From: CANLBN01 sp050633525
GTDB lineage: Bacteria; Pseudomonadota; Gammaproteobacteria; Pseudomonadales; Cellvibrionaceae
Assembly: GCA_050633525.1 (NCBI GenBank)
Contig: JBOEGR010000026.1
Location: 1 to 64,000, forward strand
DNA: 64,000 bases
Direction: 5' to 3'
In this document: piece by piece, positions 51,223 to 60,098 of the stretch
Position numbering within the stretch: position 1 is the first letter of the stretch
How the letters are laid out: the number at the start of each line of letters is the position of its first letter
The notes under the pieces: model-generated
Databases searched by the model: none
Seen by the model: the letters and a program-made list of their open reading frames with translations, nothing else
What the model was told of the DNA's origin: nothing
Translations under genes and position numbers: made by a program

Positions 51223-52218
51223 ATGTTTTCTAAAGCGAGTAAAAGTAAACTATTCAGCCCTTTGGCTCTCATGTTTAGCGCTTGTTTAGGTATGGGAGTA
51301 TCTATGCAAGCAACAGCCGTTGATGAGGTTCATTTTTTAATTCCAGGTGGTGCAGGTGGTGGTTGGGATGGTACGGCTAGAGGCACCGGTGAGGCACTAA
51401 CCAAATCGGGCTTATTAAAATCTGCCTCATATGAAAATATGTCTGGTGGCGGTGGCGGTAAAGCGATTGCCCATTTGATCGAAACTGCGGGTCAAGATAA
51501 CAAGAATACCTTGATGGTGAATTCAACTCCCATTGTTATTCGTTACCTCTATAAAGTTTTTCCTCAGTCATTTCGTGATTTGACGCCCGTTGCCGGCACT
51601 ATCGGTGATTACGGTGCTTTTGTTGTACGTAACGATTCGAAGTACAAAACCTTCCAAGATATCTTGAAAGATTTCCGTTATGACGCAAGCGCCATTAAAT
51701 TCGGTGGCGGTTCTGCCCGAGGCAGCATGGATCATCTTGTGCCAGCGATGGTAATTAAAGCAGCAGGAGATTTCCCTGATCGTCTAGTTTATGTTGCTTA
51801 TGACGCAGGTGGTAAGGCAATGGCGGGTTTGTTGTCGGGTGAAGTTGGCGTTCTTTCAACGGGTTTGAGTGAAGCATTGGCTTTGGCAAAAGCAGGTGAA
51901 GTTCGTATCTTGGCTATGACAGGCGACAAACGCTCTGATGGTGCGCCAGATGTTCCTACAGTTAAAGAGCAAGGTATCGATATGACCTTTGTTAACTGGC
52001 GTGGTTTCTTTGCAGCACCGGGCATTTCTGATGATAAGAAAAATGAGTACATTAGCTTACTTAAGAAAATGTATGACACGCCTGAATGGGAAACTGTTCG
52101 TGCTCGTAACGGCTGGGAAGAAATCTTTAACCCAGATGCTGAGTTCATTAGTTTTCTAGAGAAGCAAGAAGAAACCATGAAAGGCCTACTTATTGAATTA
52201 GGTTTCATGAAGAAGTAA
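51223..52218 (+). CDS. tctC: TctC-family periplasmic carboxylate receptor
   Basis: This 331-residue secreted receptor has a signal peptide ending near residue 33 (MQATA before VDEVH). Bug/TctC features are VHFLIPGGAGGGWDGTARGTGEAL, the GGGGGKAIAHLI loop, the VNSTPIVIRYLYK block and VVRNDSKYKTFQDIL. The ligand-binding loop differs from the first TctC-like receptor (9825), so the substrates probably differ. It heads a tctC-tctB-tctA operon and has a GGAGAG ribosome-binding site. It is divergent from the CitAB-like two-component system. Candidate substrates are citrate or other tricarboxylates. Confidence 0.93.
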   Translation: MFSKASKSKLFSPLALMFSACLGMGVSMQATAVDEVHFLIPGGAGGGWDGTARGTGEALTKSGLLKSASYENMSGGGGGKAIAHLIETAGQDNKNTLMVNSTPIVIRYLYKVFPQSFRDLTPVAGTIGDYGAFVVRNDSKYKTFQDILKDFRYDASAIKFGGGSARGSMDHLVPAMVIKAAGDFPDRLVYVAYDAGGKAMAGLLSGEVGVLSTGLSEALALAKAGEVRILAMTGDKRSDGAPDVPTVKEQGIDMTFVNWRGFFAAPGISDDKKNEYISLLKKMYDTPEWETVRARNGWEEIFNPDAEFISFLEKQEETMKGLLIELGFMKK

Positions 52219-52310
52219 TTTTTGTAATACCAATTATCTCGGGTAAGCGGGATGCTTGTTTTACCCTAATAGCGAAAGGACTCGCTACTATCTAACTCTT
52301 GAGTTTTGTT

Positions 52311-52787
52311 ATGTTGAATATAAGTAAAGATCGTGTCGGTGGGTTAATCTTTTTATTTTTTTCAATCGCTTACGGCTATTATGCGAGACAAGTTCTGCTG
52401 ATGCCGGGAGACATATCCCAAGCTTTTAACGCACAAACTTTACCTAATGCATTGTCTATTGCTGGGGTTGTTCTTTCTATTGCGTTATTGGTAACAGCGA
52501 AAACCGGTTTTGAAAATCGAATTGATTTGGTAGGTTATCAATTCTCTCTTGTTCTTAAACTACTAGTTCTTATTGTGGCTTTTGCGATCATATTAAAGTG
52601 GTTGGGCTTTATTTTATCGACAATCGTATTTTTAGTGGGTGGCTTTTGGGCCTTGGGTGAAAAGAGTATTAAGCGAATGTTGATTGTCGCTATTCCTTTC
52701 GCAATATGTACATGGTTTATTTTGGCTAAGTTGCTAGAGGTTTATTTGGCTCCTGGCGTTTTATTTACGATTTTTTCGGGGAGTTAA
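52311..52787 (+). CDS. tctB: TctB subunit of a tripartite tricarboxylate transporter
   Basis: This 158-residue inner-membrane protein has four hydrophobic helices, the normal shape of TctB. The small membrane subunit of the transporter has no known catalytic motif. The frame is open from a TTG at 52299, but the ATG at 52311 (MLNISKDRVGG) is preferred; it lies 92 bases after tctC and four before tctA. In the first transporter of this window the same domain is fused to the C-terminus of TctA, so the two systems are not recent duplicates. Confidence 0.88.
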   Translation: MLNISKDRVGGLIFLFFSIAYGYYARQVLLMPGDISQAFNAQTLPNALSIAGVVLSIALLVTAKTGFENRIDLVGYQFSLVLKLLVLIVAFAIILKWLGFILSTIVFLVGGFWALGEKSIKRMLIVAIPFAICTWFILAKLLEVYLAPGVLFTIFSGS

Positions 52788-52791
52788 TCAC

Positions 52792-54336
52792 ATGTGGGAC
52801 GGTATTTTCACAGGTATAACTACAGCAGTGATGCCATTCAATTTACTAATGGTGTTTGTGGGCTGTTTTGCGGGAACGTTTATTGGTATGTTGCCGGGCT
52901 TAGGTCCTGTATCGGCCGTAGCCTTAATGATTCCTATTACTTATGGCCTTGATCCGTCTTCGGGCATTATTTTAATGGCGGGTGTTTATTATGGCGCTGT
53001 TTTTGGTGGATCAACCTCGTCTATTTTAATTAATGCGCCCGGTTGCGCTAGTACCGTGGTAACGGCTTTTGATGGCTACCCTTTAGCTCGTCAGAAGCAA
53101 GCGGGTAAAGCGCTCGCTATTGCGGCTTATTCTTCTTTTACTGGGGGGACTATTGGTGCAATTATTTTGCTCTTTGCCGCGCCGGCCTTGGCAAAAGTAT
53201 CTTTGAGTTTTCAGTCCAGCGATTATTTCGCTCTAATGCTGCTTGGTTTTACCGCAGTTGCTGCCTTTTCAGGTAAAGGTCAGGTTATAAAAGCCTTAAT
53301 CATGTGTGTGTTTGGCTTGATGATCGCGACAGTCGGTACTGATGTCACTTCTGGTATTCCTCGTTTTACGTTTGGTAGTTTAGAAGTAATTGACGGTGTT
53401 AGTTTCTTGTTATTAGCGATGGCAACATTTGCTCTAGCTGAGATATTAATGGCCGTGATGAGGGGAGATCATAAACGAGGCGGTGATGCGATTGATGCAA
53501 AAGAATTAGGTAGCATGAAGCTCTCGAAAGAAGAGATTAAAGAAATTGCTCCAACAATGGCGCGTAGTTCTGTTTTCGGCTTTGTCGTCGGAGTTTTGCC
53601 CGGTGCAGGTGCGACAATCGCCTCGTTTCTTGCTTACGGTCTTGAAAGAACCGTGGCATCGGCAAAAGAAAAGTTGAAGTTTGGTCAGGGTTCTATCAGA
53701 GGTTTGGCTGCTCCAGAGTCGGCAAACAATGCGGCTTCTACAGGTTCATTTGTACCTTTGTTAACGCTCGGTATTCCTGGTTCAGGCACAACGGCAATTA
53801 TGCTCGGTGCTTTGATTGCGTATGGAATACAGCCTGGTCCTCGTTTATTCGTGGATAATCCAGAAATTTTTTGGTCGGTCATTATTTCTATGTATATAGG
53901 TAATATTGTTTTACTTATTATGAACCTTCCACTTATTCCTTATATTTCACGTCTGTTAGCGATACCTAGCCAAATTCTAATTCCGCTTGTCTTATTCTTC
54001 TCTATTACAGGTGTGTACTTGGTTAGTTTTAATACCTTCGATATTCATATGATGGTATTTATTGCGGCGATTGCGATCTTTTTAAGGCTGTTATCCTTCT
54101 CTATGGCGCCTATGTTGCTCGGGTTTATCTTAGGTGGGATTATGGAGAGTAACCTTGCTCGCGCATTGGCTATTCATGATGGCAGTTTCAGTTTCTTGTG
54201 GGAACGTCCACTGACTCGATGGATTGTTATATTTGCAATTGTCGTTTTGTTATTGCCGCCAATAATTGAACGCATCAATAAAATGCGTGCAAAACGATTT
54301 ACTGAAGAAGCCATTGTAGAGAATACTGGCGATTAA
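52792..54336 (+). CDS. tctA: TctA permease subunit of a tripartite tricarboxylate transporter
   Basis: This 514-residue inner-membrane permease has about twelve helices in two related halves. Visible motifs are GMLPGLGPVSAVALMIPITYG near residue 32 and VGVLPGAGATIASFLAYG in the second half, with AGVYYGAVFGGSTSSILINAPG and PLLTLGIPGSGTTAIMLGA. It carries a carboxylate in with protons or sodium after delivery from TctC. A GGGGAG ribosome-binding site precedes the ATG. It is followed after 40 bases by the dCache-HAMP gene on the same strand. Confidence 0.95.
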   Translation: MWDGIFTGITTAVMPFNLLMVFVGCFAGTFIGMLPGLGPVSAVALMIPITYGLDPSSGIILMAGVYYGAVFGGSTSSILINAPGCASTVVTAFDGYPLARQKQAGKALAIAAYSSFTGGTIGAIILLFAAPALAKVSLSFQSSDYFALMLLGFTAVAAFSGKGQVIKALIMCVFGLMIATVGTDVTSGIPRFTFGSLEVIDGVSFLLLAMATFALAEILMAVMRGDHKRGGDAIDAKELGSMKLSKEEIKEIAPTMARSSVFGFVVGVLPGAGATIASFLAYGLERTVASAKEKLKFGQGSIRGLAAPESANNAASTGSFVPLLTLGIPGSGTTAIMLGALIAYGIQPGPRLFVDNPEIFWSVIISMYIGNIVLLIMNLPLIPYISRLLAIPSQILIPLVLFFSITGVYLVSFNTFDIHMMVFIAAIAIFLRLLSFSMAPMLLGFILGGIMESNLARALAIHDGSFSFLWERPLTRWIVIFAIVVLLLPPIIERINKMRAKRFTEEAIVENTGD

Positions 54337-54376
54337 TAATAATAGTGTCAGTATAATTCTGATAAAGGTGAGTTAA

Positions 54377-55474
54377 ATGAATATCAATAGTTTTTCCTTA
54401 AAAATAATGTTAGGTATATTATTTTGTGTGTCACTTCCTTTGTCAGGATTATGGTTGGCCAATGGCCACTTTTCTAAAGTTATTGAAAAAGAAATAGATT
54501 GGGAGCTTGAACAAACTGCTGAATTTTTGTCTTTAAGTGCTAATAGTTGGGCTGATATAAACCTTCGTGTTTTAAATCACCATGCTGCTCTCCCTGAAAT
54601 GAAGTCGTTTGATCAAGTACAGCAAAGCAAAATATTGAAAACAATTGAGTCATCTTATGAGTGGGCTTACTCTGTTTATACGGTAGGAAAAGATGGGTAT
54701 ATCGCAGCAAGGAGCGATGGTAAATCCGTTTTAAAGCCTGATGGAACCAAGAAATATTTTCGTGGTGATCGTGAATATATGACCGAAATTATTGAAGGCG
54801 CAGATGTTGGGCAGCAAGTACTAATTAGTGGCCGATTGGGCGTGCCTGTTTTAATTATGTGCTCCCCGATTAATAAAGAAAATTTTAATTCCTCTGACGC
54901 GCCGTATGGTGCTCTATGTATGGCGATGAAATTAACTGTAGTCTCCAATGTGGTAGAGGATTTACGTATAGGCGAAACGGGCTTTGCGATGCTGCTCGAT
55001 GATAAAAACAAATTGATTGCTCATGGTAACACCTTGGCTGTATTTGAAAACTTACAAGATTTTTCTGACTCCTTGTTAATCAAATCTTCAGTTAATAATG
55101 GTCAATTCTCCTATACTCTAGACGGAGTAAAGAAAGTGGTTTATTCAAAGCGAATAACTCAAGGTTGGCGTATGGTGGTTGAGCGAGATTTTGATGAAGC
55201 CTACTCCCAATTAATTAAGTCCAATCAAAACTTTCTCTATATTCTTGTTGCCACTATTCTCATTTCAATTTTGATTGCGCTATTTATTGCGAAGGCAATA
55301 TCTAGGCCGGTTAAAAATATTACAGAAGTGACGGATCAAATGAGCAAAGGTAAACTCGGCATGAAAATGAAAGAAATATCTAGAGGTGATGAGATAGGCG
55401 ACCTTGCTCGTTCAATCGAACGTATGGGTATTAGTGTTGGGATAGCCATCAAGAAATTAAAAGATAAAAAATAA
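54377..55474 (+). CDS. dCache-HAMP membrane protein without an output domain
   Basis: This 365-residue inner-membrane protein has a transmembrane helix (about 8-28), a periplasmic double Cache ligand-binding domain (about 35-275, including YTVGKDGYIAARSDG and GALCMAMKL), a second helix (about 285-306) and a HAMP region (about 306-360). It ends nine residues after HAMP in a lysine-rich tail. Chemoreceptors and kinases with this front end go on into a signalling or kinase domain, which is missing. The stop is followed at once by the convergent cbrB, so no hidden continuation exists on this strand. It may work with a partner, such as CbrA or the CitAB-like kinase, or be a truncated chemoreceptor. 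It lies 40 bases after tctA in the same orientation. Confidence 0.82.
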   Translation: MNINSFSLKIMLGILFCVSLPLSGLWLANGHFSKVIEKEIDWELEQTAEFLSLSANSWADINLRVLNHHAALPEMKSFDQVQQSKILKTIESSYEWAYSVYTVGKDGYIAARSDGKSVLKPDGTKKYFRGDREYMTEIIEGADVGQQVLISGRLGVPVLIMCSPINKENFNSSDAPYGALCMAMKLTVVSNVVEDLRIGETGFAMLLDDKNKLIAHGNTLAVFENLQDFSDSLLIKSSVNNGQFSYTLDGVKKVVYSKRITQGWRMVVERDFDEAYSQLIKSNQNFLYILVATILISILIALFIAKAISRPVKNITEVTDQMSKGKLGMKMKEISRGDEIGDLARSIERMGISVGIAIKKLKDKK

Positions 55475-55486
55475 TGTAAGTGTTAT

Positions 55487-56857
55487 TTACACTCGTTTTT
55501 TTCTCGGAATTCCCAGTTTTTGTCGACGTTCCCATAAGCACTTGCGGCTGACACCGAGCTTTTTAGCAAGTTCGGTTTCACTCATTGTATCTTCGTTATC
55601 TAATACAAATTGCTGGAAATAATTTTCTAGGGATAAGTCGGCTTCTGTTGTTTGCTTTTTAGTATTGCGAGGAGAGTGCTGGATGCTTGGCTCATTTTCT
55701 TGGTGAAGTTCGTTAAGCTCTATATTTAATGCTAATAAACTTTTTGGTATTTCATGTTCATCTTCACACAATATCACTGCGCGTTGAACGGCATTTTCTA
55801 ATTCTCTCACATTACCTGGCCAAGGGTAGGCAATCATTGCTTCTGCTGCTGCGGGCGATAGTGATAAAGCAGGCTTGTTATAAGTTTCGCAATATCGTTC
55901 AATGATCGCATTGCCCAGTGCGATGATATCTCCCCCTCGCTCTCTTAAAGCCGGAATTTGTAGTTGAATCACGTTGAGGCGAAAGAATAAATCTTCTCGG
56001 AACAGGCCATCTCGACAACGTTGGTTTAAGTCTCTGTGAGTCGCAGCAATAAGGCGGATATCCACTTTTTGAGTCTTAACTGAACCCACGGGTCTCACTT
56101 CGCCTTCTTGTAATACTCTCAGTAAACGGGCTTGCGCTTCAAGCGGTAGTTCTCCAATTTCATCTAAAAATAGTGTGCCACCATTAGCCGCAACAACTAA
56201 GCCTTCTCTGTGAGAGTCTGCCCCTGTAAATGCGCCTTTTTCATGCCCAAATAACTCTGATTCAATTAGGGTGTCGGGAATGGCTGCACAGTTTATACAA
56301 ATCAGTGCGTTATCAGCTCGCTGGCTATTAGCGTGAATAGATTTAGCGGTCAGCTCTTTACCTGTACCGGTTTCGCCGTTAATTAATACGGTGGCATTGG
56401 TCGGCGCGACCTGTTCAATACGTTTGTATAGGGCTTGCATAATGGGGCTATCGCCAATCATGCCGCTATTTAAGTTGCTCTCTGCTTCGGTATTGCTTGG
56501 AAGCGGTTTCGCTTTATCTTCAAGGATACGTTTAACGGTATTGACCATTTCATCGTGGTCAAAGGGTTTTGCAATATAGTCAACCGCTCCCATGCGCATA
56601 GCGTCGACGGCAGATCGAAGGCTGGCGTAGCTGGTCATAATTAAAACCGGCGTATTAGAGGCTAAGTTGATTAAGTCAGTGCCAGGCTCCCCAGGTAAGC
56701 GCAGGTCACTGATAATTAAGTCAAAGTTATCCAGCGTGTGTTTACTTGCCTCCTTAACCGAACCCGCATCTTTCACATCAAATTGATGTCTTTCCAATAG
56801 CTTGCGTAAAGCCATGCGGATAATAGCTTCATCTTCGACAATTAAGATTTTATTCAT
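55487..56857 (-). CDS. cbrB: CbrB-like NtrC-family response regulator
   Basis: This 456-residue sigma-54 enhancer-binding regulator has a receiver (LIVEDEAIIR, phospho-acceptor Asp in LIISDLRLPG), an AAA+ domain (Walker A GETGTGKE, the sigma-54 contact motif GAFTGA, Walker B TLFLDEIGEL) and a C-terminal Fis-type HTH. It lies 60 bases downstream of CbrA. CbrB in Pseudomonas activates crcZ and carbon and nitrogen catabolic genes when good carbon sources run out. Here the CrcZ candidate is 10.4 kb away rather than next to cbrB. It converges with the dCache-HAMP gene with 12 bases between the stops. Confidence 0.92.
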   Translation of the reverse strand: MNKILIVEDEAIIRMALRKLLERHQFDVKDAGSVKEASKHTLDNFDLIISDLRLPGEPGTDLINLASNTPVLIMTSYASLRSAVDAMRMGAVDYIAKPFDHDEMVNTVKRILEDKAKPLPSNTEAESNLNSGMIGDSPIMQALYKRIEQVAPTNATVLINGETGTGKELTAKSIHANSQRADNALICINCAAIPDTLIESELFGHEKGAFTGADSHREGLVVAANGGTLFLDEIGELPLEAQARLLRVLQEGEVRPVGSVKTQKVDIRLIAATHRDLNQRCRDGLFREDLFFRLNVIQLQIPALRERGGDIIALGNAIIERYCETYNKPALSLSPAAAEAMIAYPWPGNVRELENAVQRAVILCEDEHEIPKSLLALNIELNELHQENEPSIQHSPRNTKKQTTEADLSLENYFQQFVLDNEDTMSETELAKKLGVSRKCLWERRQKLGIPRKKRV

Positions 56858-56917
56858 TTAAAACGAGTACCGCTATATTTGATTAGGAGTGGAGGCTATT
56901 GTGGCAGGTCTAGGGTG

Positions 56918-59863
56918 CTATGATAGCCTCAAAGGTAATTGTATCGTAAAACGTGTACCACGGCCTTGAGCAACTGGGCTAGTGACGTGAATATTGCCTT
57001 GATGTTCTTCAATGATACTAAAGACAACGGCTAAGCCCAAGCCGGTTCCTTTGCCCGTTTCTTTGGTGCTAAAAAAGGGCTCCATAATTTGCTTAATATG
57101 TTCTTTAGCAATACCGGTTCCTTCATCTGTGATGTCAATTTCAACTCTATCTTCTTCGATCCGGCTGGATAGCGTGACAGAGCAGAACTCTGGGCTAGCA
57201 TCATTCGCGTTTCCTAGTAAGTTGATAAATACTTGGATTAAACGCTGGCTATCTCCCCAGACTCTTGCATCGGTATCAATGGTATTACTGTACTCAACGG
57301 GTTTACGGTCTCGTTGTAGCGATAATAAGTGAATAGCCTCATTTGCACATTCACTAATATTGACCTCATGAAAGTCTTCGCTTGAGTGCTTCCCAGTGTG
57401 AGCAAAGGTGACCAACGATTGCACGATGCGACTAATACGGTCTGTTTGCGATAATATTGCCTCCGCTGTTTCAATACGGCCGTCTTCTTGGTCTTCATAG
57501 CGTAAGTTTTGAGCGAGACAGGCAATGCCGGTCACAGGGTTGCCGATTTCATGTGCAACACCGGCAGCAAGTCGGCCAATCGATGCAAGGCGAGTATTGT
57601 GCATCAGCTCCTGTTCCATCAGTTGAATATTGGTGAAGTCCTCGATGAGAATAACCTGGCCATCAATGCGCTTATTGGCTGATTTTTGAATCGCTGATTT
57701 ATGCAAGCGATACCAATGAGTGTTGCCACTATGGTCCACAGATTCTCTATTAATGTGGGTTTGCCAATCATTCACAAAGTCACTAATAAGTGGTCCCCAA
57801 GGCGAAGGTAAGTCACGTAAGTTTGAGCCCGTAATTTCTGAACCTTTAATGCCGGTGATATCTGCCATAGCATTGTTCCACAATAAAATCTCATCATCGA
57901 GTCCGATAGAACAGATCGCAATCGGGAGTTCTAATAAGGTATTGCGGTGATGCATCCTCAATAAATTAACGTCGGCAGTCAGTCCCTGCATTTTATGGCC
58001 TAGTCGCTCCAAGCGGCTTTCCATTAAATTGATATCGACGACTTCGGTATTGGAGGGTGCACGATAAGGAAAATGTTTTTCGATAATATCGGAGGCTAAA
58101 CTGTGCCCCAGTAAACCGGATAAATTAGTGCGAATGCGTGTTCTTAAACGTCGCAAGGCGTAGGGGCGTGTTTCATCTTCTGGTAATTCTAAAAACGCCA
58201 ATGCGCGATTGACTTCTTTTATTGCAGCGCTATCACCAATGCTCACGGCCAATTTATCTTTAAAGTCTTTTGCGGACTTGACTTCAAGCATACGCCTAAA
58301 CGGGTGGCTTAGTTCATCTTCAGCGCAGACGTCAGCATGGTAGCGCTCTTCATCTCCCATCGGTGTTAAGTAGGAAACCACAGTGAACATAAGAATGTTA
58401 ATGCCTATAGCAATTAAGGTGATGGCTTCCCAGGCGGGTATCCCTGTTGCAAATGGTTTTGATAAAAAGGGAAGTGATAAGTTATCCCATGAAAAAACCA
58501 CAGGCAAAGCTAAACCGATGAGCCAAACTAATGAGCCAGAAATAATGCCAGCAAAAAAACCATAGCGATTGGCGCGAGGCCAGTAACTAATCGCAACAAC
58601 ACCGGGCACAAACTGTAAGGCTTGTACAAATGCTAATAAAGCTAAATCCATTAGCGAGTAGCGGTGATTTAGCCAAAGGTAAAGTAGGTAGCTCGTTAAG
58701 GTAATAGCGATAATTAATAAACGTCTTAACCAGCGTAATTGTGCATAAATATCTTTTTGCGTTTGTAATCGCAGCAAAGGTAAAAGCCATTGATTTAATA
58801 CCATTGTTGCCAAAGATAAAATGGAAACAACTAAGGCGCCAGATGCGGCCGACAAACCACCGACCCACGCTATCATGGTGATGACAGGCGCATTGGAAAA
58901 TTGAGGAACGCCTAAGGTGAAATAGGATATAGGGAAGGGCACCTTGAGTTCAAAACCTGCCCACAGTATAGGGAAAACAGGGAGCGCCATGAGCAGTAAA
59001 AATAATGGAAAGGCCCACGTTACCATGCGTGCAACTTGATTAATGGATTGATCCATTTGGCTCATATGGAAGATGTGTGGCATCAGCACACCCGTTGCGA
59101 TAAAAACGAGCAATAGTGTGTGGGAAGACGAGTTTTGTATAGGGGCATGTAGTCGGATAAGGTATTCGCCATTATTAAGCAGCCATTGATCTAAGCCCGC
59201 AAAGCCACCAAAAACATGATAAACAGCGAATAGTCCCACGGTAGTTAAGGCAATCATTTTAATCACTGACTCAAATGCCATTGTTGTAACCAATGATTTA
59301 TATTGGCTGTAACCTGCGCCGAATATCATACAAAATGCGGTAATTAATAAGCAGTAAAACAGTGCGAAAGTATTGCGTTGTTGTTTCCACTCACTGTTGT
59401 CTACGGTTTTATTTGGGAGCTCTTGGGTGAGCAATACTAAAGTATCAGCGACGGCCTGAATTTGTAGTACTAATAGCGGAATAATCGAAAGAAAAATAAA
59501 TAAAGTAGCTAAACTACCTGCTAATTGACTGTGATAACGGAACACTAATAAGTCAGCAATAGAGCGTAGTTGAAAGCGTTGGCATAGTTCGGCAAGAGGC
59601 GCTTGAATAATCGGTGCGAACAAGAAAAAAGCTCCGGTTCCCATATAATAGGCCAATGCGCCATAACCGAACTGGTAGGCTAAATCGATCACACCATAAA
59701 ACGACCAAGCACTAAAAAAAATGCCCAAAGAAAGCACATAAGTAAAAGGGTGGTTGGTAATTTTTTTAGGAATCCAGCCATTATTCGCCGCGTAAGCAAT
59801 GACGAATAAGACCACTAAATAAGTGATGCCCAGTAAGGCTATATGGGTGAGTTCAAAAGTCAT
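56918..59863 (-). CDS. cbrA: CbrA-like sensor kinase with an SSS transporter domain
   Basis: This 981-residue inner-membrane protein fuses a sodium:solute symporter (SSS/SLC5) region of about 13 helices (about 1-500) to a signalling half. The latter has a connector (about 530-640), a PAS domain (about 640-740), a HisKA with GVAHEIGNPVTGIA (phospho-acceptor His) and an HATPase (NLLGNANDASPE, DEGTGIAKEH, GTGLGLAVVFSI). CbrA transports histidine in Pseudomonas fluorescens, and it phosphorylates CbrB. The start abuts the CbrX stop (TAGATG). It is of nearly the same length as P. aeruginosa CbrA (983). Confidence 0.95.
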   Translation of the reverse strand: MTFELTHIALLGITYLVVLFVIAYAANNGWIPKKITNHPFTYVLSLGIFFSAWSFYGVIDLAYQFGYGALAYYMGTGAFFLFAPIIQAPLAELCQRFQLRSIADLLVFRYHSQLAGSLATLFIFLSIIPLLVLQIQAVADTLVLLTQELPNKTVDNSEWKQQRNTFALFYCLLITAFCMIFGAGYSQYKSLVTTMAFESVIKMIALTTVGLFAVYHVFGGFAGLDQWLLNNGEYLIRLHAPIQNSSSHTLLLVFIATGVLMPHIFHMSQMDQSINQVARMVTWAFPLFLLLMALPVFPILWAGFELKVPFPISYFTLGVPQFSNAPVITMIAWVGGLSAASGALVVSILSLATMVLNQWLLPLLRLQTQKDIYAQLRWLRRLLIIAITLTSYLLYLWLNHRYSLMDLALLAFVQALQFVPGVVAISYWPRANRYGFFAGIISGSLVWLIGLALPVVFSWDNLSLPFLSKPFATGIPAWEAITLIAIGINILMFTVVSYLTPMGDEERYHADVCAEDELSHPFRRMLEVKSAKDFKDKLAVSIGDSAAIKEVNRALAFLELPEDETRPYALRRLRTRIRTNLSGLLGHSLASDIIEKHFPYRAPSNTEVVDINLMESRLERLGHKMQGLTADVNLLRMHHRNTLLELPIAICSIGLDDEILLWNNAMADITGIKGSEITGSNLRDLPSPWGPLISDFVNDWQTHINRESVDHSGNTHWYRLHKSAIQKSANKRIDGQVILIEDFTNIQLMEQELMHNTRLASIGRLAAGVAHEIGNPVTGIACLAQNLRYEDQEDGRIETAEAILSQTDRISRIVQSLVTFAHTGKHSSEDFHEVNISECANEAIHLLSLQRDRKPVEYSNTIDTDARVWGDSQRLIQVFINLLGNANDASPEFCSVTLSSRIEEDRVEIDITDEGTGIAKEHIKQIMEPFFSTKETGKGTGLGLAVVFSIIEEHQGNIHVTSPVAQGRGTRFTIQLPLRLS

Positions 59864-60034
59864 CTAAGTCGTTTTATTATATTTTTGTAGGAGGTAAGCG
59901 CCAATAATAATCATAATCCAAACGATAAAAGGCTTATACCAAGAACCGGACGGGGAGATAATCCAATTAAATAGCGTGGGTGCAAAAATATACGCAATTA
60001 ACAGAGTGAAAAATAAGAACTTTTGATTATTCAT
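59864..60034 (-). CDS. cbrX: CbrX-like small membrane protein
   Basis: This 56-residue protein has two hydrophobic segments (about 7-25 and 35-50) with polar loop SPSGSWYKP. It is encoded immediately upstream of cbrA with the stop codon adjacent to the cbrA ATG, so translation is likely coupled. In Pseudomonas and Azotobacter a small ORF called cbrX occupies this place. No Shine-Dalgarno sequence stands out before the ATG. Below the usual length limit for gene calling, it is supported by position and composition. Confidence 0.8.
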   Translation of the reverse strand: MNNQKFLFFTLLIAYIFAPTLFNWIISPSGSWYKPFIVWIMIIIGAYLLQKYNKTT

Positions 60035-60098
60035 GAGGGAGTTAAAAGTATCTCTGTTTGCGGGTAGGGTGAAGAAGCTTGCTTATATCAAGCCGATA

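Noticed and set aside
55479..55500. Short AGTGT/ACACT hairpin with a T-run at the dCache-HAMP and cbrB 3' ends
   Set aside because: The stem has only five base pairs; it may terminate the dCache-HAMP transcript weakly, but the evidence is not enough to call it.
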